This document shows, piece after piece, positions 47,161 to 60,927 of a DNA stretch of 64,000 bases; the stretch's first letter is position 1; each line of letters starts with the position of its first letter. This DNA comes from Liolophura sinensis. Its lineage: Eukaryota; Mollusca; Polyplacophora; Chitonida; Chitonidae. Where the stretch lies: positions 8,813,501 to 8,877,500 of the forward strand of contig NC_088303.1 of the NCBI RefSeq assembly GCF_032854445.1. The letters are read 5' to 3'. The position numbers were made by a program, and so were the translations under genes. The notes under the pieces were generated by a model, which saw only the letters and a list, made by a program, of their open reading frames with translations, was not told the DNA's origin and made no database searches.

Positions 47161-50100
47161 GTGAGTGAATAACTCCATACTCTACCCACTACTTTCTACA
47201 GAAACCGTGACAGCTAGCCTCAACTCACCCTGAACTAAAACACTCAGCTTTCAAAGAAGTAATTTAAATGTGTGTTTTTTTCATTCTGCTGATTGCATAG
47301 TTTAAGAAAGATTTCTTTATAATAAAATAGTATTTTGGTACATTTTCATAACATCCTCTCCCAAAAAATGGAATATATGGTTTGAGAAAGTAGGAATTTT
47401 GTATGTGAATCAGAAAATAGGCATACTGTCCTCATCCATATTTTATTCCTTAACATCTTAATATGAATAAATCTTTAAACAAGTTTGGAAAACATAGATT
47501 TCATTTACCAAATTAATGAGTGTGATCCTGAACTGACATCTTGCAATTACTAATTTTTAAGTACCTGAAACTTATAATTGACTTAATTAGATTAATTGTT
47601 GCACTACATAATTATAGGGTTTTGACTTTGTTTAAACATTAATTTGACTTTGTCATGCTGACTACATATCCAATTCTGAATTGACAACAACACTTTGTGA
47701 ATTAAAACTAAAATGACATTCAGAAATTAAACTACCCAAAGTGTCAGTGATATTCAACATGTACAGACAAAAAAAAATTCCTCAGCATCTTTTGATATCA
47801 CATGTATCAGCAACAGGAAGAACAATCCTGCCAGAACATTGAACATTAACAAGACTATAGAGCCCAAGGGAATCCGATAACTAACCTGATAGAGCCAAGC
47901 ATCAGCCCGGAGAATAGGCACCTAGACATATTGTTATGAAGCAATGCATTTGAATTGATGGATACATTATCAGTCTTGTCAGAACCGTTGAATACGTGTA
48001 CCGAGAAAACGTCTCTGCTACAATAACACAGCAGGCTTTTCTAAGATGGATATAGTGCATAATGGTGACAACCACAAATACTTTCTCACCTTCATTACCC
48101 TTTATTTTACTGTGTTCAAGAAAAGAATAAAGACTTCAAAATTAATATACTTGACAGCTGTATTTCCTAGAAAGTTTTGCTATATTTAAAAAGTCAACTT
48201 TATCAAGCACGGAATCATCCCATTAATGTCTACCAGCCGTTTTGTGGTTGTTTCAAAATGTACAGCTGTACAGAAAGGCTGCAATTCAGAATGGAAATCT
48301 TAAAGAACACAGACGTTAAAGAGTACAAAGGGAGCTGTCAAAACAATAGATATACCTCTGACAGATAAATTAAACAGCTAAAAGCTTTTTACAAATGTGC
48401 ATGCATCAGCCTTTTGTTCACGGCAGAGCAATCATAACAATGGAAGAATTACATCATTAAATCTGCGAGTATAAAAAAAAATATTTGTTTTGTATAATTT
48501 TGGTCATTCAAAATGTTTGCATGCCATGCCTGTTTTATGAAATGTATAGTAATGAAATACAGCAGGTAAGAACATTTTTATATATTATAGATGTATGTAT
48601 AAATTAATTATCACATATTATCAGTATATACATACATTATGTTATTACACATTTTCTAAAATATTATACCTGAGCCACCCCCATTTGAGTGTTAATCATG
48701 TCTTGAGAAAAGCCAATAATCTGACCTGGACTAGTAGCTACCTATAACATTATAAAGTCTATATTGACCTTTGATCCAAGAAAACGGATAATTTTGCAAA
48801 AATTGTCTCTGGTACAGACAATATCAACAGAAACAATTAGCTGCTACATTATTATCATCGATGTACTTTAAAAATGCACAATGCAATTTCCCGCAATGAT
48901 GACGATGATTACAGCCTGTTGTTCATTAATGAAAAAATGTGATGTACATGTAAGATTTTCCAAAAGTGAGCAAAACCTGGTCTTTGGTGTACACCATTTA
49001 CATATTTACACCAATCATACTTTTAGTTACGAATGATCTTCTTGTAACATATAATACACAACAAAGCCAAAAACCTTGCATGTAAATTAATACACAAGGT
49101 TCAATATTTGACAGAAAGAAAACTTTCAATGACTCAATGACATACAGGTTTGCAGGCACTGATAGTAATTTCTTTGATGACCTAGCAGTATGTAATAAAA
49201 TCATTTCTGATTAGCTGGTGTGAGAGATCACATGACAAGTCCAGGCTATTCCCAGCCTATCAGCTGAAGTTTAGCTATAGCTGTTTTAAACAAGCATGAT
49301 GAAAAGTGCAGTTTTTAACTCAGGAAACCATCTCTGCACTGCCAGAAAATCAGCAGAGACTGTGTATCTTTATAATATGTTGAACAGAAACAGTACATGT
49401 CATGTACACAGACAAAAAAGGCACTGAGCGAAACAGTTAAGCAATGATTTTTTTCCTTAACCAAATGGCCCTTTTGGGCGAGGGGCAGCATTAGGTAACC
49501 TTAAATGCTCAGAAGACCTGGATTGAGCACTGATAGCCATCAATGTTAAAAGACAGGAAGTTAAAAATTTCATGGCATGGGACCTGCACACCAGCCAACA
49601 TACAGACAGACTAACTACCAGATGTCCTTGTCTCAGCTAAGTCTATTCAGTAGGAAATTTAGAGAATATATATCCCATCACAAATATGCAAACCTTGGAT
49701 AAAGCTGCTTTTCTTTAACTTGACCACAAAATGAATCTGCAAACAAATCAAAATCTGATAATATTTGAAGCTCAGTCATTGCACAGAGACCCAATTTGCA
49801 AAGATCAATCAAAACCAAGGAAATCATTGCTGTTTTGTGATTCTGTAGTCAACACATACATTTTCACACTACTGCACTGAGCCACCAAGTCAACCAATAA
49901 AAATCAAAGACTAATTTTAAACTAGCTGAAAGTTGACAGACTTGACAGGAAGCCGTATCAGCACAAGCTAAGCTTAGCTTTAACTTGCTGAATACTCCCA
50001 GTCTGTCTGACCGTAATTAATAATGTAGTGTTTCGGATCTGTGATTACCCTCTTACCCTAGGAAACGACATGAGCTTTACCACAGAGCTAACATAATACT

Positions 50101-52250
50101 CAAGAGGGACACTTCTTATCCTCAGGAACTAAAGAAAAAAGGAGACCGTGCCCAGTTTATAGGTATCACAAACATTAAAACAAACAATTCACTATGTAGA
50201 TGTAGATCATGAAAAAAAAAACAAAAAAACAGTTTTTATTCACTTGTTCAGGTTTAGGTCTTACACGTCTTAGGATGCTCTACAAACCTCATAACAAATG
50301 TAACAGATTTTATAGCACAGTGTACAATATTCAGTAATATTGATCCAGACTTGTGTATTTATTTTATTGGTATTTAATGATGGCGATAAGGTCCATGGGT
50401 GGAGGAAAGCAGATACCGACCTCTGCTGTAGAGAAAATAATGACAGCTGGACACAGAATATAAATATGCACGTGTAGCGTTTACAATGATATATGAATGA
50501 GTGAATTAAGAGCACAACTGCGGTTCACATTATACATTCAACAGATTCAATAAATTTTGCCATTCCATTTCATATGCCATTAATTTCATGCAGTTAGTGT
50601 GAGTTTTCATAGGCCATATAACTTCTGAAAAATTAACTATCAATGAAGTGAAATCAATATCAATGTGATAAACCAAGACTCAAGAATCTGTGGGCCTTTA
50701 CTGGTTCATTTCAATACAAAGAGCCTCTGACTCTTTGACTGGCTGTGTTTTGAATCTGATATCCACGACGGCCACTTCTGACACCAATGTTAATATTCTG
50801 AACTGGCTTAAAGCAGGCCATATAGCTAAAACTGTCTGGGATAGAGCCTGTCCTGTACCTGACCAGAAGCCATGATCAAACCCATATGTCTACCGATTTC
50901 CCAGCACAATTCATACCCACCTCAAGGGCAATGGATGTGGCACACCTTGACTTAAGACAATACACAAAAGAACAGCAGTCTGGCTTGCCAATCATGATTG
51001 AATCCCTATATACAGCCATTCTTTTTGAATTTCAATTTTCACTTGGGATATTTCTGGTCGGTGGCTTATGCTGTCAGAGTAACACTTCCTCACTCAATTC
51101 CCTCTTCATGGATGAGAGCTTTAATCCTTTAATCTGATTTGCAGACAGACGCCACTAATTTGTCTGCAGGGTTCTGCCATTCCGTTTTGCCAGCATGGAA
51201 ACAGACACTCCCGTACATTTATACTGAGACAACATAGCTGCATCAATACAACCACTCTTTGGTTCATAAAAGTCAAATGAACTTGTGAAGAAAGTACGTG
51301 TGCCACTGAATCCTCTTAATTTTCCAGTCTACACGCCTTATAATAACCACATAAACAAGGCATATTGCTGCAGTTAACTTGAAACAAACAGATTTGTTTT
51401 TAAGTATATTCCTAATGAAATCAAGGAATATTAAATAGACCGGTGGTGGTGGAGTCCTAACCAAACTTCTTTTTTGTTTAATGAGCATTCGAAATACTTT
51501 CATACAGGCTAAATTCACACTTCTATACCTATGCAATATGTAACTTTACTACAATAAATATATATATATACCATTCAAAACTGCGTCAAAATTTGTTAAA
51601 TTATAAAAATCATCGCCAGAATGAAAATAAGCAAATTTAAAATTGGGTTCAGAGAACTACTTTTCTGTTCAATATGAATACAACATGCCTTTATAACCAG
51701 TGTAATTTGAATTGACGTTCACTGTTGTTGAGAGGGCAGCGTGAACAAATTTCTTGATAATTACACCTGGCTACAGATCCTCATTTGATACATTTTTTTT
51801 ATATGAACTTCTCAATTTTCACAACATGCACAACAAAATGCATCTGTCAAATATAATTAAAGCCGTACAGCATAGAAAGTAAAATGAAACAGCGAGAAAG
51901 CTGGCAAAGGGTCACACATAACTGGTGAAAAATAGCTTCTTGTCACCAACTGGCAACGATGACAATGCAAAATCTGCAGGGCAAATTAACAGCTGTGTTA
52001 ATTTAAAATACAGTATAGAAGAACTTTGCACTCAAGTCAGTGTCCAATGCTTTAATATACAAGTATAAAATAGACTGCAGTTGAAACAGATATATATTCA
52101 AAAAAATTCTAACAGAGCAAACTGTAATCATGATGAATCTGAAAGTTATGAAACTCCATATATAAAGGCAAGTATCATTATTGATTTCAGAAAAACAAGA
52201 CATAAAGCAGTAAAAAAAACCCAATAAATACAAATCACCATACTGACTGT
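47161..52250. other. Long AT-rich stretch without a recognisable gene
   Basis: About 5 kb with chance open frames of 60-87 codons lacking domain likeness. A (TA)6 run lies near 51558. Probably intron or intergenic DNA. Confidence 0.5.
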
Positions 52251-53477
52251 GATGTCAAATGTGGTCCATGTGTGGTATGACACTTAAAGGGGAAGAAATC
52301 ATAAAAATGATGCCAAATGTGGTCCATGTGTGGTATGACACTTAAAGGGGAAGAAATCATAAAAATGATGCCAAATGTGGTCCATGTGTGGTGTGACACT
52401 TAAAGGGGAAGAAATCATAAAAATGATCCCAAATGTGGTGCATGTGTGGTATGACACTTAACGGGGAAGAAATCATAAAAATGATGCCAAATGTGGTGCA
52501 TGTGTGGTGTGACACTTAACGGGGAAGAAATCATAAAAACGATGGCAAATGTGGTGCACGTGTGGTGTGACACTTAAAGGGGAAGAAATCATAAAAATGA
52601 TGCCAAATGTGGTGCATGTGTGGTGTGACACTTAACGGGGGAAGAAATCATAAAAATGATGCCAAATGTGGTCCATGTGTGGTGTGACACTTAAAGGGGA
52701 AGAAATCATAAAAATGATGGCAAATGTGGTCCATGTGTGGTGTGACACTTAAAGGGGAAGAAATCATAAAAATGATGTCAAATGTGGTGCATGTGTGGTG
52801 TGACACTTAAAGGGGAAGAAATCATAAAAACGATGGCAAATGTGGTGCATGTGTGGTATGACACTTAACGGGGAAGAAATCATAAAAATGATGCCAAATG
52901 TGGTGCATGTGTGGTGTGACACTTAACGGGGAAGAAATCATAAAAACGATGCCAAATGTGGTGCACGTGTGGTGTGACACTTAAAGGGGAAGAAATCATA
53001 AAAATGATGCCAAATGTGGTGCATGTGTGGTATGACACTTAAAGGGGAAGAAATCATAAAAACGATGGCAAATGTGGTGCATGTGTGGTATGACACTTAA
53101 CGGGGAAGAAATCATAAAAATGATGCCAAATGTGGTCCATGTGTGGTGTGACACTTAAAGGGGAAGAAATCATAAAAATGATGGCAAATGTGGTGCATGT
53201 GTGGTGTGACACTTAAAGGGGAAGAAATCATAAAAATGATGCCAAATGTGGTCCATGTGTGGTGTGACACTTAAAGGGGAAGAAATCATAAAAATGATGC
53301 CAAATGTGGTCCATGTGTGGTGTGACACTTAAAGGGGAAGAAATCATAAAAACAATGGCAAATGTGGTCCATGTGTGGTGTGACACTTAAAGGGGAAGAA
53401 ATCATAAAAATGATGCCAAATGTGGTGCATGTGTGGTATGACACTTAAAGGGGAAGAAATCATAAAAATGATGCCAA
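52251..53477 (+). repeat. 58 bp minisatellite, 21 copies
   Basis: The unit contains AAATGTGGTSCATGTGTGG, then TRTGACACTTAAMGGGG and AAGAAATCATAAAAAYGATG. Starts recur every 58 bp (e.g. GGTCC at 52263 and 52321); one unit near 52635 has an extra G. Variation is confined to a handful of positions: C/G in GGTSCATG, A/G in TRTGAC, A/C in TTAAMGG, and the final dinucleotide. Not coding: 58 is not a multiple of three and stops are present. Confidence 0.97.
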
Positions 53478-53569
53478 AATCGGATGATAGAACATCAAAA
53501 CTTATTCGCAAATATGATCTTTAATGTTTTTTTGGATTTTTTTGCAAGAGGAAAGGGTATTTGAAAATA

Positions 53570-53906
53570 TTTTTGTATGGTGGGTATTTGGGGCCAACTT
53601 TTGGTATTAATCCTTGTTGCATAATAATGTTCTAAATAAGGATGTGACGGTTGTCTAATAAATTTATTTGAATGTAAATTTGTTGTTTATATCGAAACAT
53701 ATCCATTTAGCCTAAATTATAACATTTATGAACATATGAAAAATAAAAATATGATCCGAATTGATGTTTAATACATTTGTTACCTGAAAAGAACAAATTC
53801 TAGTGCAAAAATATTTACTACACCTGTGTTACATCCTCATTTATGACATTATTAAACAAAGACTATAAATTCCAAAAGGTGATCCCAAATACCCACCATG
53901 CAAAAG
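53570..53906. mobile_element. Inverted-repeat element (337 bp), candidate MITE
   Basis: Arms of 35 bp at 53570-53604 and 53872-53906 match at about 30 positions in inverted orientation, sharing a perfect GGTGGGTATTTGGG core and CTTTTGG inner end. The interior is very AT-rich and has no ORF. No clear target-site duplication is seen. It starts about 90 bp right of the 58 bp minisatellite. Confidence 0.65.
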
Positions 53907-54499
53907 TTTTTTTTCAAGTGTCTTTTTCTCCTTAAGGAAAACTCGGAAAACATATTGAAGACCACATTTAGGAATAACTTTTCGCACTCTTTCATACGAA
54001 CTTTACGTCATTTTTATGCTTTCTCCACCTTTAACATTAGAACCAAAAAATTTGAGTGGAATCTGATTATTATCAAACCTTAAAACTTCCTTGAAAATGA
54101 ATTAGAAGTTTATATGCATAGATTTACTTAAAGTGCAAGTTTAAGTAATTACATGTACTACGCTTATAATGTGCTTATTTACATGATGGGTGAGTTGCGT
54201 TATTTTAGGGAATAACTGTGCAAGTATAACCAGAATTAAATTTGGAATTTAATTCACCTGTATAGCAATTTACTGAAATGTCCTTAACACACATGAAATT
54301 CCTTAACTGTGGATGGCAATATTAGTAACAGCACTTCATGATTATGTAGCTGAACACAAGAATGAAAAGTGTCTATAGCTGCATAAAATGTCCTGTAGCT
54401 TAGTTAACATGCAAGAATATATCAACAGAAATAGACAAGAGAGCAGGCACTTACTTTAACCTACAGATAAAGGTAGTTTTCTGGTTTAAAATAAGTGCC
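53907..54499. other. AT-rich stretch without a recognisable gene
   Basis: Nothing supported. Confidence 0.5.
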
Positions 54500-54792
54500 G
54501 AAAAGTACATATACATGTCATATGACAATGAGGAGTCAGTAGGTGTATGTAAATGTACCGTGTCTTCTTGTGACAGGGTGAGTCCATGCTGCCAAAGTGC
54601 TGCTACCACTGAAATATCATGCTGAAGACATCAGATGTGACACACCCCCAATCATGTTTCCCTACTCTAACCTCTCACTGATGAGAGTATCATTTTTGAA
54701 GACTTTGGTATATGACTCATCCAGGGTTTGATCTCAGGTCGCCCGACTTCTGGGCAAACGCTCTAACCATCAGGCCAACAAAGCGGTCGACA
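54500..54792 (-). repeat. tRNA-derived SINE (family B), second copy
   Basis: The minus strand starts with GTTGGCCTGATGGTTAGAGC (box A-like), then GGCGACCTGAGATCAAACCC (box B-like). The body on the plus strand (GTCATATGACAATGAGGAGT and GTGCTGCTACCACTGAAATA) aligns in order with the 41172-41528 copy (CATATGACGACGAAGG and GTGCTGCTTCACTGAG). The tail end is shorter than in that copy. Confidence 0.68.
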
Positions 54793-57700
54793 GGAAAGTA
54801 AAAATTTATTATATGTGGCAGCAGCACATTGGAATATAATCATGTATGTGAGCCAAAACACTCAATGCCTCAAATTATAACCATAAATGACCGACCCAAG
54901 GGTCTCATTAGAGTTAAAACATTTGTACAATCACCGCAGCTGAGATGTCAAGTCTTCAAAAGATCTCAAAGAAGTAATTTCCCATAATGAAGGACAGATC
55001 GAAGCTGCCTTGTTTTTGTTCTGGAGTCGATCAGACAGAGTCAATTTCTTGGATTTCATTTGTAAAACGACATTTCATATGACAGCATCCTAAATCACTG
55101 CAATAGATAATGCATGAGCTTTGATCCAAGCTTGATATTGGCAATACGAGTCTATGTAGGCCAAAATATTGGTTTGGATATTAAATAGAAAGGCAATAAA
55201 AAGGTTAAAACATCAGCAGTGAAAACAAAATTGTTGAAAACTTGGCAATTTCATCAATATGTTTTTTCTGTAAAAAAGCAAATGTTTCAATTACTTGCAT
55301 GTAGATACATGTATTAAATACAAGTGATCTCTTTAATATCATTTAGCTTGACAAGGATGCTGTTATGTATCCATGGACATGCAGGACAATTATGGGTTCA
55401 CCCATGGGTATCTGGTCACCAGGATCATTGCTACAATCAGAAATATTTCAATCATTTCCGTGTTATCTGAATAATCTCCTGCGCCAAATTCGATGATATT
55501 TCAACAGAATGTCATGCAGCTATCACAAAACTAATAACCACAGTTTTTCAAAGCTTCGCTTAAAACCCTGGCAACTTTCTCAGGGAGCAAAGTGGTAGGC
55601 TTGTTGCTTTTAAGATTAATGGTCTGATTAGATCAGAAACTTCCAGATGACCATGCAGAATGGATTTTGCCCAAATTTGGAACCACTGTTAAGTGAACAC
55701 CACACAGTCTCCATGACCATAAATGTCTTTAAACTTGATCGCACCAGCGATATGGACTGAAATTATTTAAACATGCAATAAACAGGGATATGTGGACAAT
55801 ACAAATAACACAACTAAGACATATTTAATAAGAGGTAGTTATTTACTAAGAGCTAATCCACCTCAACATATTTTGCCTTAATCTAGGCAAACTGTTAACA
55901 CGTTGTCTGGTTTGGAGTGAATCATTCTAATGAATTGATGGCCAGCAAGTTTTACATCTGCATGTTCGTCTGTCTGTCAGACAAAATGATCTAGTCATTC
56001 ACGCTGTAAATGAACTCTTGTTGACCAACTGACCATTTCAATGATGCCAACTTTCACCTGATGTTTCATATGGAGCCACATACAGGGCACATTTCACTTG
56101 ATTTACTGCTTATTGGTACGCCTTATGGATCCTTGAATTCACAATTACAAGGGAAGACGATGTTCTCAAAATGGCCCTAAAATTATGCACAAGAAATCAA
56201 ACATCTGTATACTTAGGCAAAAACAGATAACAGCCCCTAATAAAATGCAATCAGTCATAATAGCAATACAGTAGAACTGCAGAATCGTTCTGAATACATT
56301 ATTACATAGCATGCTGACTGGGTGCTAGATGCTGGGTAGTATTAGCTAAGGGATACGTGGCTAAAGGCTCTATATTATCCTAATTGAGGCAGAAATGTAA
56401 TTTAGCTTCCCTCATTTTCTTATCTGTTTATACTCTCTGGATGGCCGGAGATGCCAATCAAAATAAGGGTGAACATAATCCTGCAATGACAAAGTCATGT
56501 CTTGGCAGTGCAATGGAATCATGGGAAGTGATGCACAAACCAATCATGAACTCTTCTTTATCTTTGAAATAATTAAGGTTCTAATTAGTCACCTGTAGAG
56601 CTCCATCCCAAGTGGGATGGGCGTTGCATGCTAATGAAAGTCCTGCTAATCTAAGGGGTTATCACAACTAAGGCCTGGCATCAAGAGATACAATTCAGAG
56701 TTAAGAGTTACTGGATAAGTCACACAGGATGAAGGTCACCAAGGTCACCCTTAGTCTGCATTGTGACAGCATGTTCTGCAGTGAAGGACATGTACCATGT
56801 ATAATTAGATCAGAACAAAGGAAGGCTTTCAAATTCAAAACCTCAAAGTGAGTTGCATGAAGAACACTTGGATACAACGGACACAAGTCAATGCTATAGT
56901 AAATGTCAGCATGCCCCAGGCATTTTAAGTTTCTTCACAGCAAACGGTTTTACCCAGTGTGAGACTGGTACAGATGTCATATTCAGAACATGTAATCTCT
57001 TAATTAACAATAATGCTGTTTACCTATTGTTTCTGTTCATAGGATTTGCCCCTGGGGCAAATGGTCGAAAAAGTTAATTTCAACCCATGGTGAATAAATA
57101 CAGTCCTGTATTTACAGTAATTTTTAAAGACTGATGCATGCACTTGCATTTTTGCAAACATTAAAATATGTAGTCAACCCAACCAGAACAACCACAATGA
57201 TTGTTTGTATGCAATATAAAACCTCCACAGAAAATATGAAAATAGGCCTACCTGTCTCAAATGTTACCAATGAAAATTTAAAGGCGTCACAATCCCATGA
57301 CTACATTAAGTGCTATAAAAGTCTTTAAAAAATCCTCTAGGAGTTATTGAGAAACAGCAATTTGAAAATAGTAATACTGAAGAATCAAAAAAACTTTTTT
57401 TGATGTGATACATGTATGTGGCCTCTCTGTGCACTTCAGCAAGTACAGACATTCTGTCAAATATTCTGTCTGGCCTTTGTTAGCATCACACTCCATCATA
57501 ACAGCTTGCTACAATTATAATGGACCAGGTGAAGTTGTTGGCAGATGGTCCCTACTGAATGCTGACACTGGGGGCTTGCATTAAGCAGATCATGCCTGAG
57601 GTAGTCAAATGCTCCCAGCAGACCACGACCGGCTTGTCCAAACTTACAGTGTTCTTCACGTTCACAATCAATCACATTATACTGGGTCCCTCATTTGCTA

Positions 57701-58356
57701 AAGGGGCTATCAAACATATAAGGTACATGAGAATTATAATCCCAATTTCTGTCCATCTGTACTGCAGAACCTCAAGTTTTTATGTCTTTATTTATGAATT
57801 CTTCAGAGCACAGGGCATGAAGAACAACCTACCAGTTTCCTGATTTTAGTTTTATTTATGGAGGATAATAATCTCATTTACACATGACAAATTTTCTCTG
57901 GTCTTAGCTGATTTCTAGGACTTTCATCACTGTGGAAATAACTTAGAAGAAGCTTCTTGTGAAGATGATGAGTTTTAGGAATCCAAATTATATACTACAC
58001 TTGAGGTTCTAAGTAAAACAAATAGCTCATCACACAAATGGCACTTTTGATGATGATGAACGATGTAAATGTCTTCCATATACCTGTAGTTTTTGTGACT
58101 GCAGGCATGTCACAGAAGCTAGAAGTTCATACATGAGAAATAAGACTTAATCCAAAGTTCATTTAGGCTGAAAGTAAATGAGATTCAGGCTTAATAGAAG
58201 AAAATATTCATCACACGTCTTTTTTTGGAATAATGCATTAAATTGATTTCCTGCATTAATACCTAAAGTAATCTTCACTGACAACTACAAGTACACTATA
58301 CCCATTTTGGTCAGTCCGATCTGTCCTTTATTTATTTATTTATCTGATTCCCGTTA
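54793..58356. other. Long AT-rich stretch without a recognisable gene
   Basis: Chance open frames only, for example 56384-56572 and 57559-57843, without domain or splice support. Confidence 0.5.
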
Positions 58357-58693
58357 TATTCAACAATTTGCCACATTCATGACATTCAACAATTTGTCAC
58401 ATTTATGGCATTCAACAATATGCCACATTCATGACATTCAACAATATGCCACATTCATGACATTCAACAATTTGCCACATTCATGACATTCAACAATTTG
58501 CCACATTCACGACATTCAACAATTTGTCACATTCATGGCATTCCACAATTTGTCACATTCATGGCGTTCAACAATATGCCACATTCACGACATTCAACAA
58601 TATGCCACATTCATGACGTTCAACAATTTGCACATTCATGACATTCAACAATATGCCACATTCATGACATTCAACAATTTGCTACATTCATGC
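58357..58693 (+). repeat. 26 bp minisatellite, about 13 copies
   Basis: The unit ATTCAACAATTTGCCACATT then CATGAC repeats at 26 bp with TTTG/TATG and GCC/GTC variants; one copy near 58628 lacks a C. It is preceded by TTTATTTATTTATTTATCTG (about 58329-58348), similar to the tail of the family A SINE, so it may have grown at a SINE tail. Confidence 0.93.
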
Positions 58694-60608
58694 ATGATAC
58701 TAGCTGGGGACTAGTGGTCTACAACAAGTTTTGAATATTTGAAAAGCGATCATATATCACTAAGGCATTTCAATTGAGACTAAGGCAATGAGATTGCAGG
58801 AATCTGGAATGCCCCGCCCACGGCCAGGATTAAACCCTGTATCTTGTATCCGGGTCTATGAAGGCCCCATGCAGACAAAGACGTTAAATGTTCTCAAACT
58901 TGACAAAGGCAATCTGTATGATTTAACATTAAAACCCAGAAATTCTGGCACCAGGAGCACATAGCTGTCTTAGAATCAAGTCAGACTTATTCTTAACTGC
59001 GCAGCAGTTCACTGCACTAAAATTTGACTCACCTAAAATACTTATTTTAGTACTAAGAGCTGTCTTAGACTTTCATGACAAAAATGAAAATTAGCCTGAA
59101 GTTCAAATCTAAATTCACAAATAACACTTACAGTAAAGTTACAACTAAGTCTGACTTAAGCCAAAGACAGCATCATGATCCTGAGGTGAGGCAACACATG
59201 CATTTCTCAGACTTGCCAATACACATATGTGCTTTTACTCAGACAACTTCCACTGTTGTTACAATGTATGATTACATGTAGTTAGGAGGGGGTTAAGAGT
59301 TATTGTAAAGCTAGAGTAAAAGAGTGCTCCGGTATTCTACTCATTGAATTCTGGTTTATCTCACAGTGGCAATAATGGTGTAATTTGGTACTCTGATGCA
59401 TCAACGAAAGTGTCATTATATTACCTTGATAATCAGTGCTATGTCGCTAAATGAAATTACCTCACTCAGAGATGAGGTAGTACTCTTCTGACTGTAATAT
59501 CATCCTTATATATATGCTCATGTGACATCACTGACCAGAATGACTCCAGAGTTCTGCCAGCTCATCATCATACCTACTAAAAATGAGCATGGAAAATAAA
59601 TTATCTGATCAGGTTCAGTGAGGAAAAGAAATTGATAAGTAGGATGGATAATGCATGGTCCAGTTTGTGTTACCTACAAACTGTAAACGAGTAGTGAATA
59701 AAGATGGCTTGTATATATACACTTTGGTTATGCTGACTCACGATGGAATAAAGCATTCCCTGGATATCCGTAACAAGCTGCTATAATACCTCTGGAGACC
59801 ACTTTATGCTCCCAGGAAATTTTTACTTTTTAGCCAATTGCTGTGTGGTACAGATAACTAAAAAGGAGACAAACTGGCCAATATTTCAGATAGGTCTGTG
59901 AGGATATGATGTAAGAGGAACAGGAAATGCTATACCTTAACTCAGTCATATTGATTTCTTGCCGGGTTTTTATCTCTCTTTCCATTATAGTTACTTGATT
60001 GGACAAAGGAATTAAGGTCTAATCCTACAGTTGTAAACTGATAGATTTATCTATTCGGTTTTCCGGTGAAAACTTTCCTGTCATCAGTGTTTGAGTGATG
60101 ATACAAACAATTTTCTCTCAAATGAAACCAATCAAGTCTGTTTCAGTGAGGTTATCTGTATAATCCATCACAAGCGAACATCCAGGGATCAACTTTCACT
60201 TGTGTGCCGCACATCGGCTGAATTCAGTGATAGCCACAAGTCATTCAACAATCTGTTTTTCTTTGTGAAAGCATCACAATCTCAATCAAACTATGTATAA
60301 ATCCCCAAACCAGCCACCAGCATGAAATTAACAATGTAAAAAATAGGCATTAATCCAATCACATTAGGTTCAGTGAGAGTTAGTGTGTTGCTTGACATCA
60401 AGTAATATTTTACAAGTAGCTGAGCTTGATATGAGCAAGATAAAATGTTTCCGGCACAAACTCCATACATTTATATATACTTGTAAGCATAAGCTACCAT
60501 ATATAAGCATTACAGGACTGGTTCAGGGATACAATTCTAAAAACGAGTGGAAATTGCCGAAACAAAGGAAAATTCATCCAAATACATTCTTAACCTTCCT
60601 CTCATTTA
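58694..60608. other. AT-rich stretch without a recognisable gene
   Basis: Near 58812-58865 the minus strand has GGGTTTAATCCTGGCC, a box-B-like word, but no box A at the right distance. Nothing else supported. Confidence 0.45.
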
Positions 60609-60808
60609 NNNNNNNNNNNNNNNNNNNNNNNNNNNNNNNNNNNNNNNNNNNNNNNNNNNNNNNNNNNNNNNNNNNNNNNNNNNNNNNNNNNNNNNNNNNN
60701 NNNNNNNNNNNNNNNNNNNNNNNNNNNNNNNNNNNNNNNNNNNNNNNNNNNNNNNNNNNNNNNNNNNNNNNNNNNNNNNNNNNNNNNNNNNNNNNNNNNN
60801 NNNNNNNN
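60609..60808. other. Assembly gap, exactly 200 N
   Basis: The second gap has the same round length as the first, so both are scaffolding placeholders. Open frames running through the N are meaningless. Confidence 0.98.
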
Positions 60809-60878
60809 GGGAGGGACTTTGTACAAGGCAAGTAATCACTTTCAGTTAACTGTCCCAATGAGCATGATCGATTCTAGG

Positions 60879-60927
60879 TATTGATGAACGGGCAATCGTT
60901 CATCAAGAGCCCAAAGGTTCATCAATA
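60879..60927. repeat. Small inverted repeat
   Basis: TATTGATGAAC (60879-60889) and GTTCATCAATA (60917-60927) are perfect 11 bp arms. A third partial arm, GTTCATCAA, lies between them (60898-60906), so two alternative hairpins can form. Confidence 0.8.

Noticed and set aside
50690-51137. Two adjacent open frames of 61 and 83 codons
   Set aside because: No domain likeness, no start or splice context and a composition like flanking DNA.
58357-58693. CRISPR-like short repeats
   Set aside because: No unique spacers between repeats; the 26 bp unit is continuous.
60383-60849. Open frames of 77-150 codons across 60609-60808
   Set aside because: They run through 200 N and have no real sequence content there.
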